A stretch of 64,000 nucleotides of DNA, taken from positions 1-64,000 of the forward strand of contig ONIP01000002.1 of assembly GCA_900317955.1 (NCBI GenBank), read 5' to 3'. This stretch comes from an uncultured Bacteroidales bacterium. GTDB lineage: Bacteria > Bacteroidota > Bacteroidia > Bacteroidales > P3. Below are positions 27,675 through 36,776 of the stretch, piece by piece (position 1 is the stretch's first letter; each line of letters opens with the position of its first letter). The notes under the pieces were generated by a model that worked only from the letters and a program-made list of their open reading frames with translations, made no database searches and was not told where the DNA came from. The translations under genes and the position numbers were made by a program.

Positions 27675-28127
27675 CTCCAGCCATCCCCTTTCCCTCTACT
27701 CGACGCGGCTCACAGCCTCGCCAATTCCTCATTGCATATACATTCGTTCCGAATTTGTACTACGGTTTTGAAATGGAAAACAAATTTACAACAAACGTTA
27801 TTCAAAAGTCAATCGAATGAACTTGGAGCTGGTTTTGTGGCTCATTAGTAGTATTTCATTTCTGCAACAGACAGCTTCATTGCTTGCGCAAGTCGGCATT
27901 TCGTCTCAAGAGCATTGGGAAAGGCAGTGAGGTGACAGGGGAGGCAGAGGAGGTCTTGCAAAGCATCGCTGTGAAAGACTCGAGCAAAGTTGTTGTAAGG
28001 CGGAAGTACAGAGACCGCCCCACGAGCATGACATTAGATGTGAACGTGCTGCCTTGCAGCGTGTATGCCGTAAAACCGGAGCCCCCAAAAGGCACCAGCA
28101 CCGAGAAACTGCTATTGGAATAGTATC
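27675..28127. other. Intergenic region with no convincing gene
   Basis: This 453-base gap separates two converging transcription units. It is less C-rich than the neighbouring genes. A frame from a TTG at 27884 to 28123 on the + strand contains a tail (PEPPKGTSTEKLLL) loosely reminiscent of the PP-G-x-E-P-W-LLT motif of IS4-type transposases, and the opposite strand is also open. Neither has a proper start, a promoter or sensible neighbours. At most it is a decayed element. Confidence 0.3.
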
Positions 28128-28724
28128 CTACTGCCTGCGGCCGCCTTTGTAGAAATGCTTGCGCCAGTGGCTATCGTCAAGTCGGCTGATGATGACGCCC
28201 CGCGAGGTAGAGGAGTGGGCAAAAAGACCGTTTTTAAGATAGATACCCACATGCGACACACGGCCTTTGCTATTGGTAAAAAAGACGATGTCGCCCTCGC
28301 GCAATTCGCTTTTGGAGATAAGGGTTACATCCTGTTGCATGTCGTTGGAAACGCGATGTAGATCCACCCCATACACTTCGCGATAGATATGACCCACGAA
28401 GGCTGAACAGTCCACACCGTTTTTATCGGTGCCACCATATCGGTAGGGAGTTCCCATCCACTGCTGGATGGCATTGTAGAGTTCTTCGTTGTCGCCGGGT
28501 TCACGTTCTATTCCAAGGGCGTTGACGTTGCCCGAGCGGCGCGCCTCGGCCGAAGGAGTGGACACATAGGGTACCTCTTTCACATATTCATCTACATAGA
28601 GCTCTCCCATAGAGAAATCTTCCTCTTCCAAGTCCTTATTAAGGAAGCGTTTGATGCTTTCGCACGAAGTGGCAAGGCTTGCTGTAGCAAGGCACAGCAG
28701 TAAATAAAACAGGTGTTTGCGCAT
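28128..28724 (-). CDS. NlpC/P60 cell-wall endopeptidase lipoprotein
   Basis: 198 residues. The signal MRKHLFYLLLCLATASLATSC ends in a lipobox Cys, so it is a lipoprotein. The catalytic domain (residues ~85-198) shows WMGTPYRYGG, the nucleophile Cys in NGVDCSAF, the His in SHVGIYL and the third polar residue region FAHSSTSRGV. The family hydrolyses D-Glu-diaminopimelate or nearby bonds in stem peptides. It is the third gene of a leftward cell-wall operon (8-base gap from the FtsB-like gene). Confidence 0.92.
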   Translation of the reverse strand: MRKHLFYLLLCLATASLATSCESIKRFLNKDLEEEDFSMGELYVDEYVKEVPYVSTPSAEARRSGNVNALGIEREPGDNEELYNAIQQWMGTPYRYGGTDKNGVDCSAFVGHIYREVYGVDLHRVSNDMQQDVTLISKSELREGDIVFFTNSKGRVSHVGIYLKNGLFAHSSTSRGVIISRLDDSHWRKHFYKGGRRQ

Positions 28725-28732
28725 GGATGGCG

Positions 28733-29029
28733 TCAGTCTTTAATGATAAAGATGTCCTCGTTTTGACGTTTCATATAGTAGTTTTCGCGACCGTAGGCCT
28801 CGATGGCATCGGGGTTGTTGAAAAGCGACACGGCCGAAATGCTGTCGCTTTCGATGCCGCTGCGGATGATGGCCATTTCGCGTTTCATTTCAGAAACTTC
28901 GCGTTGCAGACGGTTTGTTACCATGACGTTGTTCTCGCCCAAAAAGAGGAAAATGAGCAAGAAAATGAGGGTTGCCGCCACATATTTGTTCTTGACAATG
29001 CGCCAGAGCGCTAAAAGTTTCTTTTTCAT
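28733..29029 (-). CDS. FtsB/DivIC-like septum formation initiator
   Basis: 98 residues. A short basic N-terminus, one membrane helix (YVAATLIFLLIFLFLGENN), a coiled coil (LQREVSEMKREMAIIRSGIES) and the conserved YGRENYYMKRQNEDIFII end. This is the standard size and layout of Bacteroidota FtsB/DivIC proteins that link FtsL and FtsQ at the divisome. It sits between the MltD-like and NlpC/P60 genes with gaps of 9 and 8 bases. Confidence 0.88.
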   Translation of the reverse strand: MKKKLLALWRIVKNKYVAATLIFLLIFLFLGENNVMVTNRLQREVSEMKREMAIIRSGIESDSISAVSLFNNPDAIEAYGRENYYMKRQNEDIFIIKD

Positions 29030-29038
29030 AATGATTGA

Positions 29039-30313
29039 TTATTTTACCTTGAGTCGCTGGCCATAGCGGATGCGGTCGGAGCGGAGGTTGTTGAGTTTTT
29101 TGATATTGCGCACGGTGGTGCCGTGTTTGGCGGCAATGGAAGAGAGGGTTTCTCCCCGGCGCACTTTGTGGTAGGAAGAGCCGGAGCTGTGGCGGTCTCT
29201 CTTAGAGTGTTTCGGGGTGATGGTACGGTGATCCTCGGCAGGAACAACGACAACCGGCTGGCTGCTGAGGGAGTCTTCCGAGGCGCGGAAGATTTCTTCG
29301 GCATGCTCAATAAGGTCGTTCATCTTGTTGGTGGGGAGGCAGAGGGGGTAGGAGCCGTTTTGACCGGGGATATAGTCAACACGGTACTGGGGGTTAAGGG
29401 CACGGAGTTCTTCCATGTCGATTCCGATGTATTTGCTTACGTGGGCAAAGGTCATGTTGCGTTCCACCATGACAGTGTCGGTACGCAAGGGAATGACCAC
29501 CCGCTTGGGATGGAGGCCGTGTTCGGGGTAGTAGTTCATGATGTAGGTGGCGGCGATGAATGCGGGCACATAGCCACGGGTTTCGCGGGGAAGATAGGGG
29601 TAAATCTGCCAGAAGTTCTGCTTGCCACCCGAGCGGGCGATGGCTTTGTTGACGTTGCCGGGGCCGCAGTTGTAGGCGGCGATGGCCAGATGCCAGTCAC
29701 CAAAGACACGGTAGAGGTCGTGGAGATAGTGAGCGGCGGCATCGGAGGATTTATAGGCGTCGCGGCGTTCGTCGATAATGGAGTTGACTTCGAGGCCATA
29801 GTTTTTTCCTGTGGTGTACATAAACTGCCAGAGGCCTGCGGCACCCACGCGGGAAGTGGCCTGGGGGTTCATGGCGGATTCGACAATGGTGAGGTATTTC
29901 AGTTCCTCGGGTACGTCGTAGCGCGAAAGGGCTTCCTCAAAAAGAGGGCTGTAGTATTCGGAGAGGGAGAGCATGACGTCGAGGCGGTTGCGCATACGGT
30001 TGAGGTAAAGCCGTATGTGGGCGCGAACCTCTTGGTTGAAAGTCATGGGGATGACAGTGTGGAGAGAAGCAAGGCGACGGGCAATGACAGAGTCGGGAAT
30101 TTGGTCGAAGGCATAGTCGGTGTTGATATTGGCACGATGGCGGCGGGAAGTGGAAGAATATTTGGTGATGAGATAGCTATTGAGCAGGCTGTCATAGTTG
30201 GAGACGAACTGGTCGGCCATGTCGATGGCATCCTGCCCCACGGGATGGATTTGTGCGGAAGCCGTGAAAGAGACGGCCAGCAGGATGACGAGCGATAAAA
30301 AGAGTCGTTTCAT
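29039..30313 (-). CDS. mltD: MltD-like lytic transglycosylase with LysM
   Basis: 424 residues, signal peptide MKRLFLSLVILLAVSFTASA chosen as start (a longer frame adds seven residues). Residues ~100-270 form a GH23 SLT domain: YLTIVESAMNPQA with the catalytic Glu, GAAGLWQFMYTTGKNYGL and AIAAYNCGPGNVNKAIA. A Ser/His-rich linker leads to one C-terminal LysM domain (YHKVRRGETLSSIAAKHGTT). It cleaves glycan strands to 1,6-anhydroMurNAc products in the periplasm. First gene of the operon with ftsB-like and NlpC/P60 genes. Confidence 0.93.
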   Translation of the reverse strand: MKRLFLSLVILLAVSFTASAQIHPVGQDAIDMADQFVSNYDSLLNSYLITKYSSTSRRHRANINTDYAFDQIPDSVIARRLASLHTVIPMTFNQEVRAHIRLYLNRMRNRLDVMLSLSEYYSPLFEEALSRYDVPEELKYLTIVESAMNPQATSRVGAAGLWQFMYTTGKNYGLEVNSIIDERRDAYKSSDAAAHYLHDLYRVFGDWHLAIAAYNCGPGNVNKAIARSGGKQNFWQIYPYLPRETRGYVPAFIAATYIMNYYPEHGLHPKRVVIPLRTDTVMVERNMTFAHVSKYIGIDMEELRALNPQYRVDYIPGQNGSYPLCLPTNKMNDLIEHAEEIFRASEDSLSSQPVVVVPAEDHRTITPKHSKRDRHSSGSSYHKVRRGETLSSIAAKHGTTVRNIKKLNNLRSDRIRYGQRLKVK

Positions 30314-30438
30314 GGGCGGTGGTTGCGGAATCACTCCGACGGGTGTTTTGCGGGCTTTGCAACGGAGAGGGGCGAATGGTCTATGCCACAGACCGTCGAA
30401 AAGGCCTTAAATATTGATACTGTTTTATTTTTAAAGTG

Positions 30439-30446
30439 CAAAAGTA
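30439..30446 (-). promoter_or_regulatory. Bacteroidota -7 box (TACTTTTG) of the mltD operon
   Basis: TACTTTTG followed by C, 125 bases before the ATG at 30313, so a long 5' leader is implied. Confidence 0.55.
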
Positions 30447-30615
30447 CACATATTTTCTTTTATGACAAAATATTTTTATTCACTTTTTGAAACTATTTTC
30501 CACCAAGTGGCAGTTATCCACACACAACCTGTTGACGGAAAAAAAATTAACAGCGGGTGAAGTGTTGGTAAAAAAAAATATAAAGAAAAAGATGAGGGGA
30601 ACCGATTTTTTTTAG

Positions 30616-30623
30616 TATTTTTG
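30616..30623 (+). promoter_or_regulatory. Bacteroidota -7 box (TATTTTTG) of trxA
   Basis: TATTTTTG followed by C, 37 bases before the ATG at 30661. Confidence 0.65.
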
Positions 30624-30660
30624 CAACAGAATCAAAAACGAATAAAAAAGCATTATTTTT

Positions 30661-30975
30661 ATGGAAATCACTATCACAGAAGAGAATTTCGACGAAGTTT
30701 TGAAGAACAACGCCGTTGTAATGGTAGATTTTGGAGCCACCTGGTGCGGACCCTGCAAAGCTCTTGCCCCCGTGGTGGAGGAGATAGCCAACGACTATGC
30801 CGGACGTGCCGCCGTAGGCAAGGCTGATGTGGACCAATGTCCTTCTATCACAGCCCGTTTCCGTATCCGCAATGTGCCTACCGTTCTGTTTTTCAAGAAC
30901 GGAGAGCTTAAAGACAAGAGCGTGGGTGCTGTGCAGAAGAGTACTCTCACCGACAAAATTGACGCCCTGCTGTAG
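30661..30975 (+). CDS. trxA: Thioredoxin
   Basis: 104 residues with the thioredoxin fold and redox site WCGPCK (in GATWCGPCKALAP), the cis-Pro loop RNVPTVLFFKNG and no signal peptide, so it is a cytosolic disulfide reductase. Length is exactly that of classical TrxA. A DUF58 gene follows after 7 bases. Confidence 0.95.
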   Translation: MEITITEENFDEVLKNNAVVMVDFGATWCGPCKALAPVVEEIANDYAGRAAVGKADVDQCPSITARFRIRNVPTVLFFKNGELKDKSVGAVQKSTLTDKIDALL

Positions 30976-30982
30976 TTGAGAG

Positions 30983-31903
30983 TTGTTTGAAGATTTAGAA
31001 AGATACAAGTGGCTGGACTTCTATGCACGGCAGACGGTGGAGGGATTCATCGCCGGTCTGCATAGAAGTCCATTTCATGGATTCTCGGTTGAGTTTGCCG
31101 AGCACAGGCAGTATTCGCCGGGAGAGTCGACCCGCAATATCGACTGGAAGTTGTATGGCCGCACGGACAGGCTGTATGTGAAAAGTTTTGAAGAGGAGAC
31201 GAACCTGCGCTGCCAGCTGGTGATAGACCACAGCGGGTCGATGCTGCTGCCCGCCGAGGGACAGGGAAACAGGCAGCATCCCAACAAGTTGACTTTTGCA
31301 TGTTATGCCGCAGCCGTACTGACAGAGTTGCTGGTAAGGCAACGGGACGCTTTTGGCCTGTCGTTGCTGAGCGAGGGGATAGACCTGCAGACCGACTGCA
31401 GGAGCAGCCGTGCTTTTCAGCAGTATTTGCTGCAGTTGCTGGAAGCAGAGCTGCGAAGGGACGTTACAGATGCAGGCAAGGGTACCGACATTACGGAGGC
31501 ACTGCACTTAACCGCCGAGCGGTTGCATCGGAGGTCGATGGTTGTGATTTTTACCGACGCACTGGTAAAACCTGCCGACCACGACCCGCTGATGGATGCA
31601 CTGAGGCACTTGCGCCATTGCAAGCACGAAGTGCTGTTGTTCCACACACTCCACTACGGACAAGAGATTGATTTTGCGTTTGCCAACAGGCCGACCGAAT
31701 TTATCGACCTTGAGAGCGGGCGCAGGCTTAAGGTTCAGCCTGCCGAGGTTGCTGAGCAATATCGTGAAAGAATGAGAAAACAAACAGCGGACCTGAAGCG
31801 TCATGCCATCCAATACAGAATTGATTATCAACCTGTAGACGTTGGTTTGGGAATGGATCAGATATTGATGCCTTTCCTGCTGAAAAGAGGCCGCCAACGG
31901 TGA
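30983..31903 (+). CDS. DUF58 protein (vWA-like), TTG start
   Basis: 306 residues. The frame opens only two codons before TTG at 30983 and has no ATG or GTG before the conserved region, so TTG is the start. DUF58 signature: FAEHRQYSPGESTRNIDWKLYGRTDRLYVK, followed by a von Willebrand A-like fold with a MIDAS-type DHSGSML and VVIFTDAL. Such proteins usually work with a MoxR AAA ATPase, which is not in this window. No membrane helix is present. A 7-base gap to trxA suggests cotranscription. Confidence 0.85.
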   Translation: MFEDLERYKWLDFYARQTVEGFIAGLHRSPFHGFSVEFAEHRQYSPGESTRNIDWKLYGRTDRLYVKSFEEETNLRCQLVIDHSGSMLLPAEGQGNRQHPNKLTFACYAAAVLTELLVRQRDAFGLSLLSEGIDLQTDCRSSRAFQQYLLQLLEAELRRDVTDAGKGTDITEALHLTAERLHRRSMVVIFTDALVKPADHDPLMDALRHLRHCKHEVLLFHTLHYGQEIDFAFANRPTEFIDLESGRRLKVQPAEVAEQYRERMRKQTADLKRHAIQYRIDYQPVDVGLGMDQILMPFLLKRGRQR

Positions 31904-31962
31904 GGTTTAGGTTTTTTTTGTTAAAAGATTGCTCCGAATAGCAATAAGTCAATATTTTTTCA

Positions 31963-31970
31963 TATCTTTG
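31963..31970 (+). promoter_or_regulatory. Bacteroidota -7 box (TATCTTTG) of buk
   Basis: TATCTTTG followed by C, 93 bases before the ATG at 32064. Confidence 0.6.
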
Positions 31971-32063
31971 CAACTTGAAGTGGAAACGTCATAGTACACG
32001 ATATGTAAAGATAAATCAATAAAAAAGTATCGAAATAAGTTCAGAAAACAAACAAATCATAGT

Positions 32064-33155
32064 ATGAGTACAAAGAAATATACCTTAGTTATCAACCCCG
32101 GTGCGACCTCAACCAAGGCCGCTATCTACGAGGGGGAGACAGAAGTTTTCACCGAGAACTTGTCACACCCGATTGAGGAGATACAGAAGTTCCACGAGGT
32201 AGCCGACCAGTTTGACTACCGCAAGGGAGCCATCCTCGATATGTTGAAACGTCATGGCATTGGCACTGACGAGATAGCAGTAGTTATGGGCCGCGGCGGT
32301 CTGACTCGTCCTTGCGAGAGCGGCGTCTATCGTGTGAACGACCTGATGAAACAGGAGTGCCACGATGGTATTCAGGGCAAACACGCCTGCAATCTGGGTG
32401 CACTGATCAGCGATTCTATCGCCACCGAAATCGGACTGCCCTGCGCTTATATCGCCGACCCGGGTATTGTGGATGAACGTCCCGACTATGCCAAGATTAC
32501 CGGCCATCCTATCTTCGACCTCGACCCGTCGCACGAGGGTGTGATTTGGCACTGCTTGAACCAGAAAATGACGGCTAAACTGTATGCCCGCGAATTAGGC
32601 AAGCACTACGAAGACCTGAACCTCATCATTGCCCACATGGGCGGTGGCGTGAGCGTGGGTATTCATGAGCACGGCCGTTGCGTGGAAGTGAACCGTGCAC
32701 TGTGCGGTCTGGGAGCCTTCTCCCCTACCCGTTGCGGCAGCATCAACGCCAGCAAGCTGATTGAGGTGGCATGCAGCGGCAAGTACACCGAGGCCCAGCT
32801 CAAGAAGATTGTCACCGCTGAGGGCGGTTTTGTGGCCTACCTTGGCACCAACGACGCCTACGAGGTGGAGAAGAAAGCCCTTGCCGGCGACAAGAAATGC
32901 CAGTTGCTGGTAGACGCATTCTGCTATCAGGTGTCGCTTGAGATAAGCCGTCTGGCCGCCGTGGTGAACGGCAAGGTAGACGCCATCCTGCTTACCGGAG
33001 GTATTGCCTACAGCAAGCCTTGGATGCAGATGATTACCGACCGCGTGAGCTGGATTGCTCCCGTGAAGGTTTACAAGGGCGAGAACGAGATGCTTGCCCT
33101 CGCCATCTGCGGCAAGGAGATTCTTGACGGCGTTCAGCCCAAAGAATACAAATAG
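32064..33155 (+). CDS. buk: Butyrate kinase
   Basis: 363 residues, ASKHA fold. Makes ATP from butyryl-phosphate (or branched acyl-phosphates) at the end of a fermentation route. Motifs: VINPGATSTKAAIYEG (phosphate 1), HMGGGVSVGIHEHGR, GLGAFSPTRCGS and LLTGGIAYSK (adenosine). Length matches Buk and is shorter than acetate kinase. No phosphotransbutyrylase gene is adjacent. It is monocistronic with its own promoter and terminator. Confidence 0.95.
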   Translation: MSTKKYTLVINPGATSTKAAIYEGETEVFTENLSHPIEEIQKFHEVADQFDYRKGAILDMLKRHGIGTDEIAVVMGRGGLTRPCESGVYRVNDLMKQECHDGIQGKHACNLGALISDSIATEIGLPCAYIADPGIVDERPDYAKITGHPIFDLDPSHEGVIWHCLNQKMTAKLYARELGKHYEDLNLIIAHMGGGVSVGIHEHGRCVEVNRALCGLGAFSPTRCGSINASKLIEVACSGKYTEAQLKKIVTAEGGFVAYLGTNDAYEVEKKALAGDKKCQLLVDAFCYQVSLEISRLAAVVNGKVDAILLTGGIAYSKPWMQMITDRVSWIAPVKVYKGENEMLALAICGKEILDGVQPKEYK

Positions 33156-33174
33156 TTTAATAAAAATAAACAGG

Positions 33175-33227
33175 CTAAGAATTAAGGATTAAGAACGTTG
33201 TTTCTTATTTCTTAATTCTTAGTTTTT
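33175..33227 (+). terminator. Rho-independent terminator of buk
   Basis: CTAAGAATTAAG (33175-33186) pairs perfectly with CTTAATTCTTAG (33211-33222), with a further inner AAGAA/TTCTT helix, followed by TTTTT. Confidence 0.8.
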
Positions 33228-33255
33228 GGACAATAGCCCATAAAGAATAAAGAAT

Positions 33256-33284
33256 CTCCGCCCTCCCCTATCAGGGGCGTGGAG
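33256..33284 (+). promoter_or_regulatory. Possible 5' leader hairpin of the FKBP gene
   Basis: CTCCGC/GTGGAG (one G-T pair) encloses CCCCT/AGGGG with a 3-base loop, 22 bases before the ATG at 33306. No T-run follows. A regulatory role is only a guess. Confidence 0.25.
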
Positions 33285-33305
33285 AATATAAAACACGATA
33301 AAAAC

Positions 33306-34190
33306 ATGAAGAAAGTACTGATTCTCTTAGCAGTGCTGGCCGTGGGAGCTGCGGCCACCGCACAGGATGTAAAGATTAAACGCGGTAAAGTCACCATGAG
33401 TGAGGCCGACTACAACCTGTTGAAACAGAAGGCTGATGCCTACGAACAAACCAAGAAGACCCTCGACGAGACGTTGGCAAGTTACCAGAAGCAACAGCAG
33501 ATGAACGACATGTACCGTCCAATAGAGCTGAAAACATTCACCGACTCGGCATCGTATGCCATCGGCAGGGATATTTATCAGACATGGCTGCAACAGAACC
33601 TGGGCATCAACGGCCAGGCAGCAGGACAGTCGATGATTGACTGCTTCAAGGGACAGAACACCTGGACCGACGCCATGACACGTCCGTTGCTGAACCGTTT
33701 CCAACAGGAGTTTGAGAAACGCCAGCGTGAAGAGCAGGAGAAAATGATGGCCGGAAAGGACGACAACATTGCAGCAGGCAAACAGTTCCTGGCCGAGAAC
33801 TCGCTCAACAAGTCTGTCTATCAGACCAAAAGCGGTTTGCAGTATAAAATAGAGAAAAAAGGAAACGGCAAGAGACCCAAGCCTACCGACAAGGTGAAAG
33901 TGCACTACACCGGACGCCTGATTGACGGCAAGGTGTTTGACAGCAGCGTCGACCGCGGCCAGCCCGCCGAGTTCTTCCTCAACCAAGTGATTCCCGGCTG
34001 GACCGAAGGCCTGCAAATTATGGACGAGGGTTCGAAATACACGCTCTATATTCCCTACAACCTTGCTTACGGCGAGCAGCCTGTAGGTACCATCCCTCCC
34101 GGCTCCACCCTTATTTTCGAGGTTGAGCTGATTCAGATTCTCCCTTCTGAGGGCAACCAGAACAGCGGCATACAGGTTATTCGCAAATAA
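33306..34190 (+). CDS. FKBP-type peptidyl-prolyl isomerase (FkpA/Mip-like), secreted
   Basis: 294 residues with signal peptide [20 protein letters not shown] (start chosen there). Residues ~20-185 are helical and include the dimerisation domain ([37 protein letters not shown]); residues ~190-285 are the FKBP domain ([53 protein letters not shown]). A periplasmic folding helper by family. It heads an apparent operon with aroC (9-base gap). Confidence 0.92.
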   Translation: MKKVLILLAVLAVGAAATAQDVKIKRGKVTMSEADYNLLKQKADAYEQTKKTLDETLASYQKQQQMNDMYRPIELKTFTDSASYAIGRDIYQTWLQQNLGINGQAAGQSMIDCFKGQNTWTDAMTRPLLNRFQQEFEKRQREEQEKMMAGKDDNIAAGKQFLAENSLNKSVYQTKSGLQYKIEKKGNGKRPKPTDKVKVHYTGRLIDGKVFDSSVDRGQPAEFFLNQVIPGWTEGLQIMDEGSKYTLYIPYNLAYGEQPVGTIPPGSTLIFEVELIQILPSEGNQNSGIQVIRK

Positions 34191-34199
34191 GAAAAAAGA

Positions 34200-35126
34200 A
34201 TGAATACGTTCGGCAATAGGTTCCGGCTGACAACCTTCGGCGAATCGCACGGCACAGCCGTGGGAGGTGTCGTCGACGGTTGTCCTGCCGGGTTGCCGAT
34301 AGACAATGCCTTTGTCAATGAGGAGTTGCACCGCCGACGCGACGGCGACACGCCCTCGAAAGAGACCACCCAACGCAAAGAGCCTGACCATGTGGAATGG
34401 CTCAGCGGCATTTATGAGGGGAAGACTTTGGGCACCCCAATAGCCTTTGCTATACGCAACAGCGACTGCCACCCGGAAGACTACGAATCCCTGCGCCACT
34501 GTTTCCGCCCGGGGCACGCCGATTATACCTACAGTATGCGGTATGGCCACAGAGACTACCGAGGGGGCGGACGCGCATCGGGGCGCGAGACGGCAGCCCG
34601 CGTGGTGGGCGGAGCCATCGCCAAACTGTGGCTCAAAGAACAGGGGGTATCTTTCCATACCGTGACAAAGGGCTATACCGTGGCCTGCACAGTGCGCGGA
34701 GTACCCGCAGGGACGGGCAATCCTGTTTTCGACCGCATCGATGCAAGATTGGCTTACGCCATGATTTCCATCCCGTCGGCGAGTGCGTTTGCGATGGGGC
34801 AGGACGCTGGCGACTGGCAGTTGCCTCCTGACCGGTACCCCGACCAGTGGGTTGACCGCGGAGAGGGCGAAACCCTCACGGCCACAAACCACTGCGGAGG
34901 TGTCCAAGGCGGTATCAGCAACGGGATGCCCATCGTGTTTCATGTGGGGTTCCACCCGCCCGTGACGCGTCCCGAGGGGATGATATGCCGAAGGGAAGAC
35001 GGTTCGCTGACAAGTGTGGCCCCGGGAGGTCGCCACGACAAAAGCCACATCCCACGGCTGCCCGTAATCGTAGAAAGCATGGCGGCGCTTACAGTGGCCG
35101 ACTTGATGCTGGACTGCATGAAATGA
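34200..35126 (+). CDS. aroC: Chorismate synthase, short divergent form
   Basis: 308 residues against roughly 350-360 for typical family members. Converts EPSP to chorismate with reduced FMN. Conserved blocks: NRFRLTTFGESHGTAVGG, RPGHADYTYSMRYG, DYRGGGRASGRETAARVVGG, GGVQGGISNGMPI and the GGRHDKSHIPRLPVIVESMAA end (GRHDP is usual). The segment between KLWLKEQGVSF and VRGVPAGTG is about 45 residues shorter than normal and lacks the usual GD(S/T)xGG motif, and the KGxExG loop reads ISIPSASAFAMG. The frame is intact. It may be a lineage-specific compact enzyme or one with changed function. It lies between FKBP and DUF4369 genes. Confidence 0.85.
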   Translation: MNTFGNRFRLTTFGESHGTAVGGVVDGCPAGLPIDNAFVNEELHRRRDGDTPSKETTQRKEPDHVEWLSGIYEGKTLGTPIAFAIRNSDCHPEDYESLRHCFRPGHADYTYSMRYGHRDYRGGGRASGRETAARVVGGAIAKLWLKEQGVSFHTVTKGYTVACTVRGVPAGTGNPVFDRIDARLAYAMISIPSASAFAMGQDAGDWQLPPDRYPDQWVDRGEGETLTATNHCGGVQGGISNGMPIVFHVGFHPPVTRPEGMICRREDGSLTSVAPGGRHDKSHIPRLPVIVESMAALTVADLMLDCMK

Positions 35127-35178
35127 CGATAGCCCTAACAACCAATGCCAGAATGTTTTATTTACCGGAATAAATAGC

Positions 35179-35922
35179 ATGAAAAGAAGAATTCTCACCG
35201 CCGTTGCGACCCTGCTGCTACTGGCTTCGTGCGGCAACAAGAACGATATCAAGATAGAAGGCACCCTTCAGGGCGGTGCCGGAAAAGTTATTTACATCGA
35301 AGAGATGACTCCCGACACACGGCTCTTCCTCGACTCGATAACGCTCGACAGCAAAGGGCATTTCAAATTCCGCTATGCCATGCCCTACAAAACCTTCTAC
35401 AATATTCACACCAGCGAGGCAGACTATGTGGTTGTGCTGCCCGACATGGGCGAAACCATCACGTTGGAAGGATGCTACGACTCGCTTTCGACAACCTACA
35501 GAATCAAAGGCGGGACCGACTCCCAGCTCTTGTGGCAATTGCAGGACTACTCCAACAACGGCAGCCGGGCACTTCAGGAAATCGTTGCCGCCGACCAGCA
35601 GAACCAACAGCTCCTTGCTGATGGAAAGATTACTGAGGCTCAGTACTCCGATGCCCGGAAGGTGACGGACTCGCTCTATCTCGACGCCTTCGCCGACCAA
35701 CAGCATTATGTGGTCAACTTTATTGAGGACAACCTCGGTTCCCTCGCCACCCTTATCGCCCTGTACAAGCCTTTCAACAACCGTCCGCTCATTAACCCCA
35801 AGGACAGTTTTGAATTCTACGAGGCCGTGCTTGAGGGCTTGCAGGAATATCTGCCCGACAATCCCCACACCCTGAGTTTCAAAAACCAAGTGGAAAGCAC
35901 CCGTTTCCAATATGCACGGTAG
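35179..35922 (+). CDS. DUF4369 lipoprotein without thioredoxin domain
   Basis: 247 residues. MKRRILTAVATLLLLASC gives a lipoprotein signal. Residues ~22-110 match DUF4369 (KIEGTLQGGAGKVIYIEEM, DSITLDSKGHFKF, VVLPDMGETITLEG); the rest is helical. In most Bacteroidota relatives a thioredoxin domain with CxxC follows; here the protein ends before one would begin. Its last 11 bases overlap lpxH. Function unknown. Confidence 0.75.
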   Translation: MKRRILTAVATLLLLASCGNKNDIKIEGTLQGGAGKVIYIEEMTPDTRLFLDSITLDSKGHFKFRYAMPYKTFYNIHTSEADYVVVLPDMGETITLEGCYDSLSTTYRIKGGTDSQLLWQLQDYSNNGSRALQEIVAADQQNQQLLADGKITEAQYSDARKVTDSLYLDAFADQQHYVVNFIEDNLGSLATLIALYKPFNNRPLINPKDSFEFYEAVLEGLQEYLPDNPHTLSFKNQVESTRFQYAR

Positions 35923-36682
35923 CCGACTATATTTCATCACCGACGCCCATCTGGGCGCAGGCGACGACACCCGGCAACGCGAACGGGAGCTCTGCCTGCT
36001 GCTCGACAGGATGAAAGACGATGCCGCCACGATAGTTTTTCTGGGCGACATGTTCGATTTCTGGTTCACCTATAAACATGTGGTTCCCAAAGGCTACACC
36101 CGCCTTTTGGGGCGCATGGCAGAACTGGCCGACGCCGGTGTCGACATCCATTTCTTTATCGGCAACCACGACATGTGGATGTTCGACTATCTGAAAGAAG
36201 AAATGGGCATTACCATGCACAGCGACCCCGATGTCTTGGTCTTTGACGGGAAACGGTTCCTTGTAGGTCATGGCGACGGTCTGGGGCATTTGGACAAACG
36301 CTACGACTGCCTGCGACGCATATTCCGCAGCCGGATAAACCAGAAACTATTCTCCCTCCTGCCCCAATGGTTGACCTTTGGCCTGGCCACGGGCTGGAGC
36401 CGCAACAGCCGGAAAGGGCATATCAAAAAAAATCCAAGAATATTCGAATACCAGGGCGACGACCGCGAAGGAATAGTACTATATTGCCGCCAAAGGCTTG
36501 CCAACGAGCCGTTTGACTATTGCGTATTCGGCCACCGCCACACCCCGCTCACAAGGGAAATCTTTGATCCCAACGGCAACAAATCCACCTATGTAAATGT
36601 CGGCGACTGGCTCATGCATCGCAACTACGCCGTCTACCATGACGGCAACATCGAGTTGAAGGACTTCAAAAACGAACAATAA
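35912..36682 (+). CDS. lpxH: UDP-2,3-diacylglucosamine diphosphatase (LpxH-like)
   Basis: 256 residues, calcineurin-like phosphoesterase. Motifs: ITDAHLGAG (DxH), FLGDMFDFWF (GD), FIGNHDMWMF (GNHD), LVGHGDGLG and VFGHRHTPL, all with spacing as in LpxH, which removes UMP from UDP-diacylglucosamine in lipid A synthesis at the inner-membrane face. The start overlaps the DUF4369 gene by 11 bases. It closes the operon before a bidirectional terminator. Confidence 0.88.
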   Translation: MHGSRLYFITDAHLGAGDDTRQRERELCLLLDRMKDDAATIVFLGDMFDFWFTYKHVVPKGYTRLLGRMAELADAGVDIHFFIGNHDMWMFDYLKEEMGITMHSDPDVLVFDGKRFLVGHGDGLGHLDKRYDCLRRIFRSRINQKLFSLLPQWLTFGLATGWSRNSRKGHIKKNPRIFEYQGDDREGIVLYCRQRLANEPFDYCVFGHRHTPLTREIFDPNGNKSTYVNVGDWLMHRNYAVYHDGNIELKDFKNEQ

Positions 36683-36727
36683 AGGCTCGGGGATAAACAG
36701 CAAACCTTTTCGACAACAAAACAACAT

Positions 36728-36763
36728 AAAAAAAGGGACGGCGCTGTGTCGTCCCTTTTGCTT
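36728..36763. terminator. Bidirectional terminator between lpxH and clpB
   Basis: AAAAGGGACG (36731-36740) pairs perfectly with CGTCCCTTTT (36750-36759); flanking A and T runs suit both convergent genes. Confidence 0.85.
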
Positions 36764-36776
36764 TAAGGTCAGTTTT

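Larger units (their letters stand above)
30314..30660. other. Divergent intergenic region (mltD / trxA)
   Basis: This 347-base gap holds the two divergent -7 boxes at 30439-30446 and 30616-30623; otherwise A/T-rich sequence with nothing I can assign. Confidence 0.6.

Noticed and set aside
27884..28123. Possible IS4-type transposase remnant on the + strand, or a 74-codon frame on the - strand
   Set aside because: Similarity rests on one PPxG-type motif; no DDE residues, terminal repeats or start codon. Kept only as an uncertain intergenic note.
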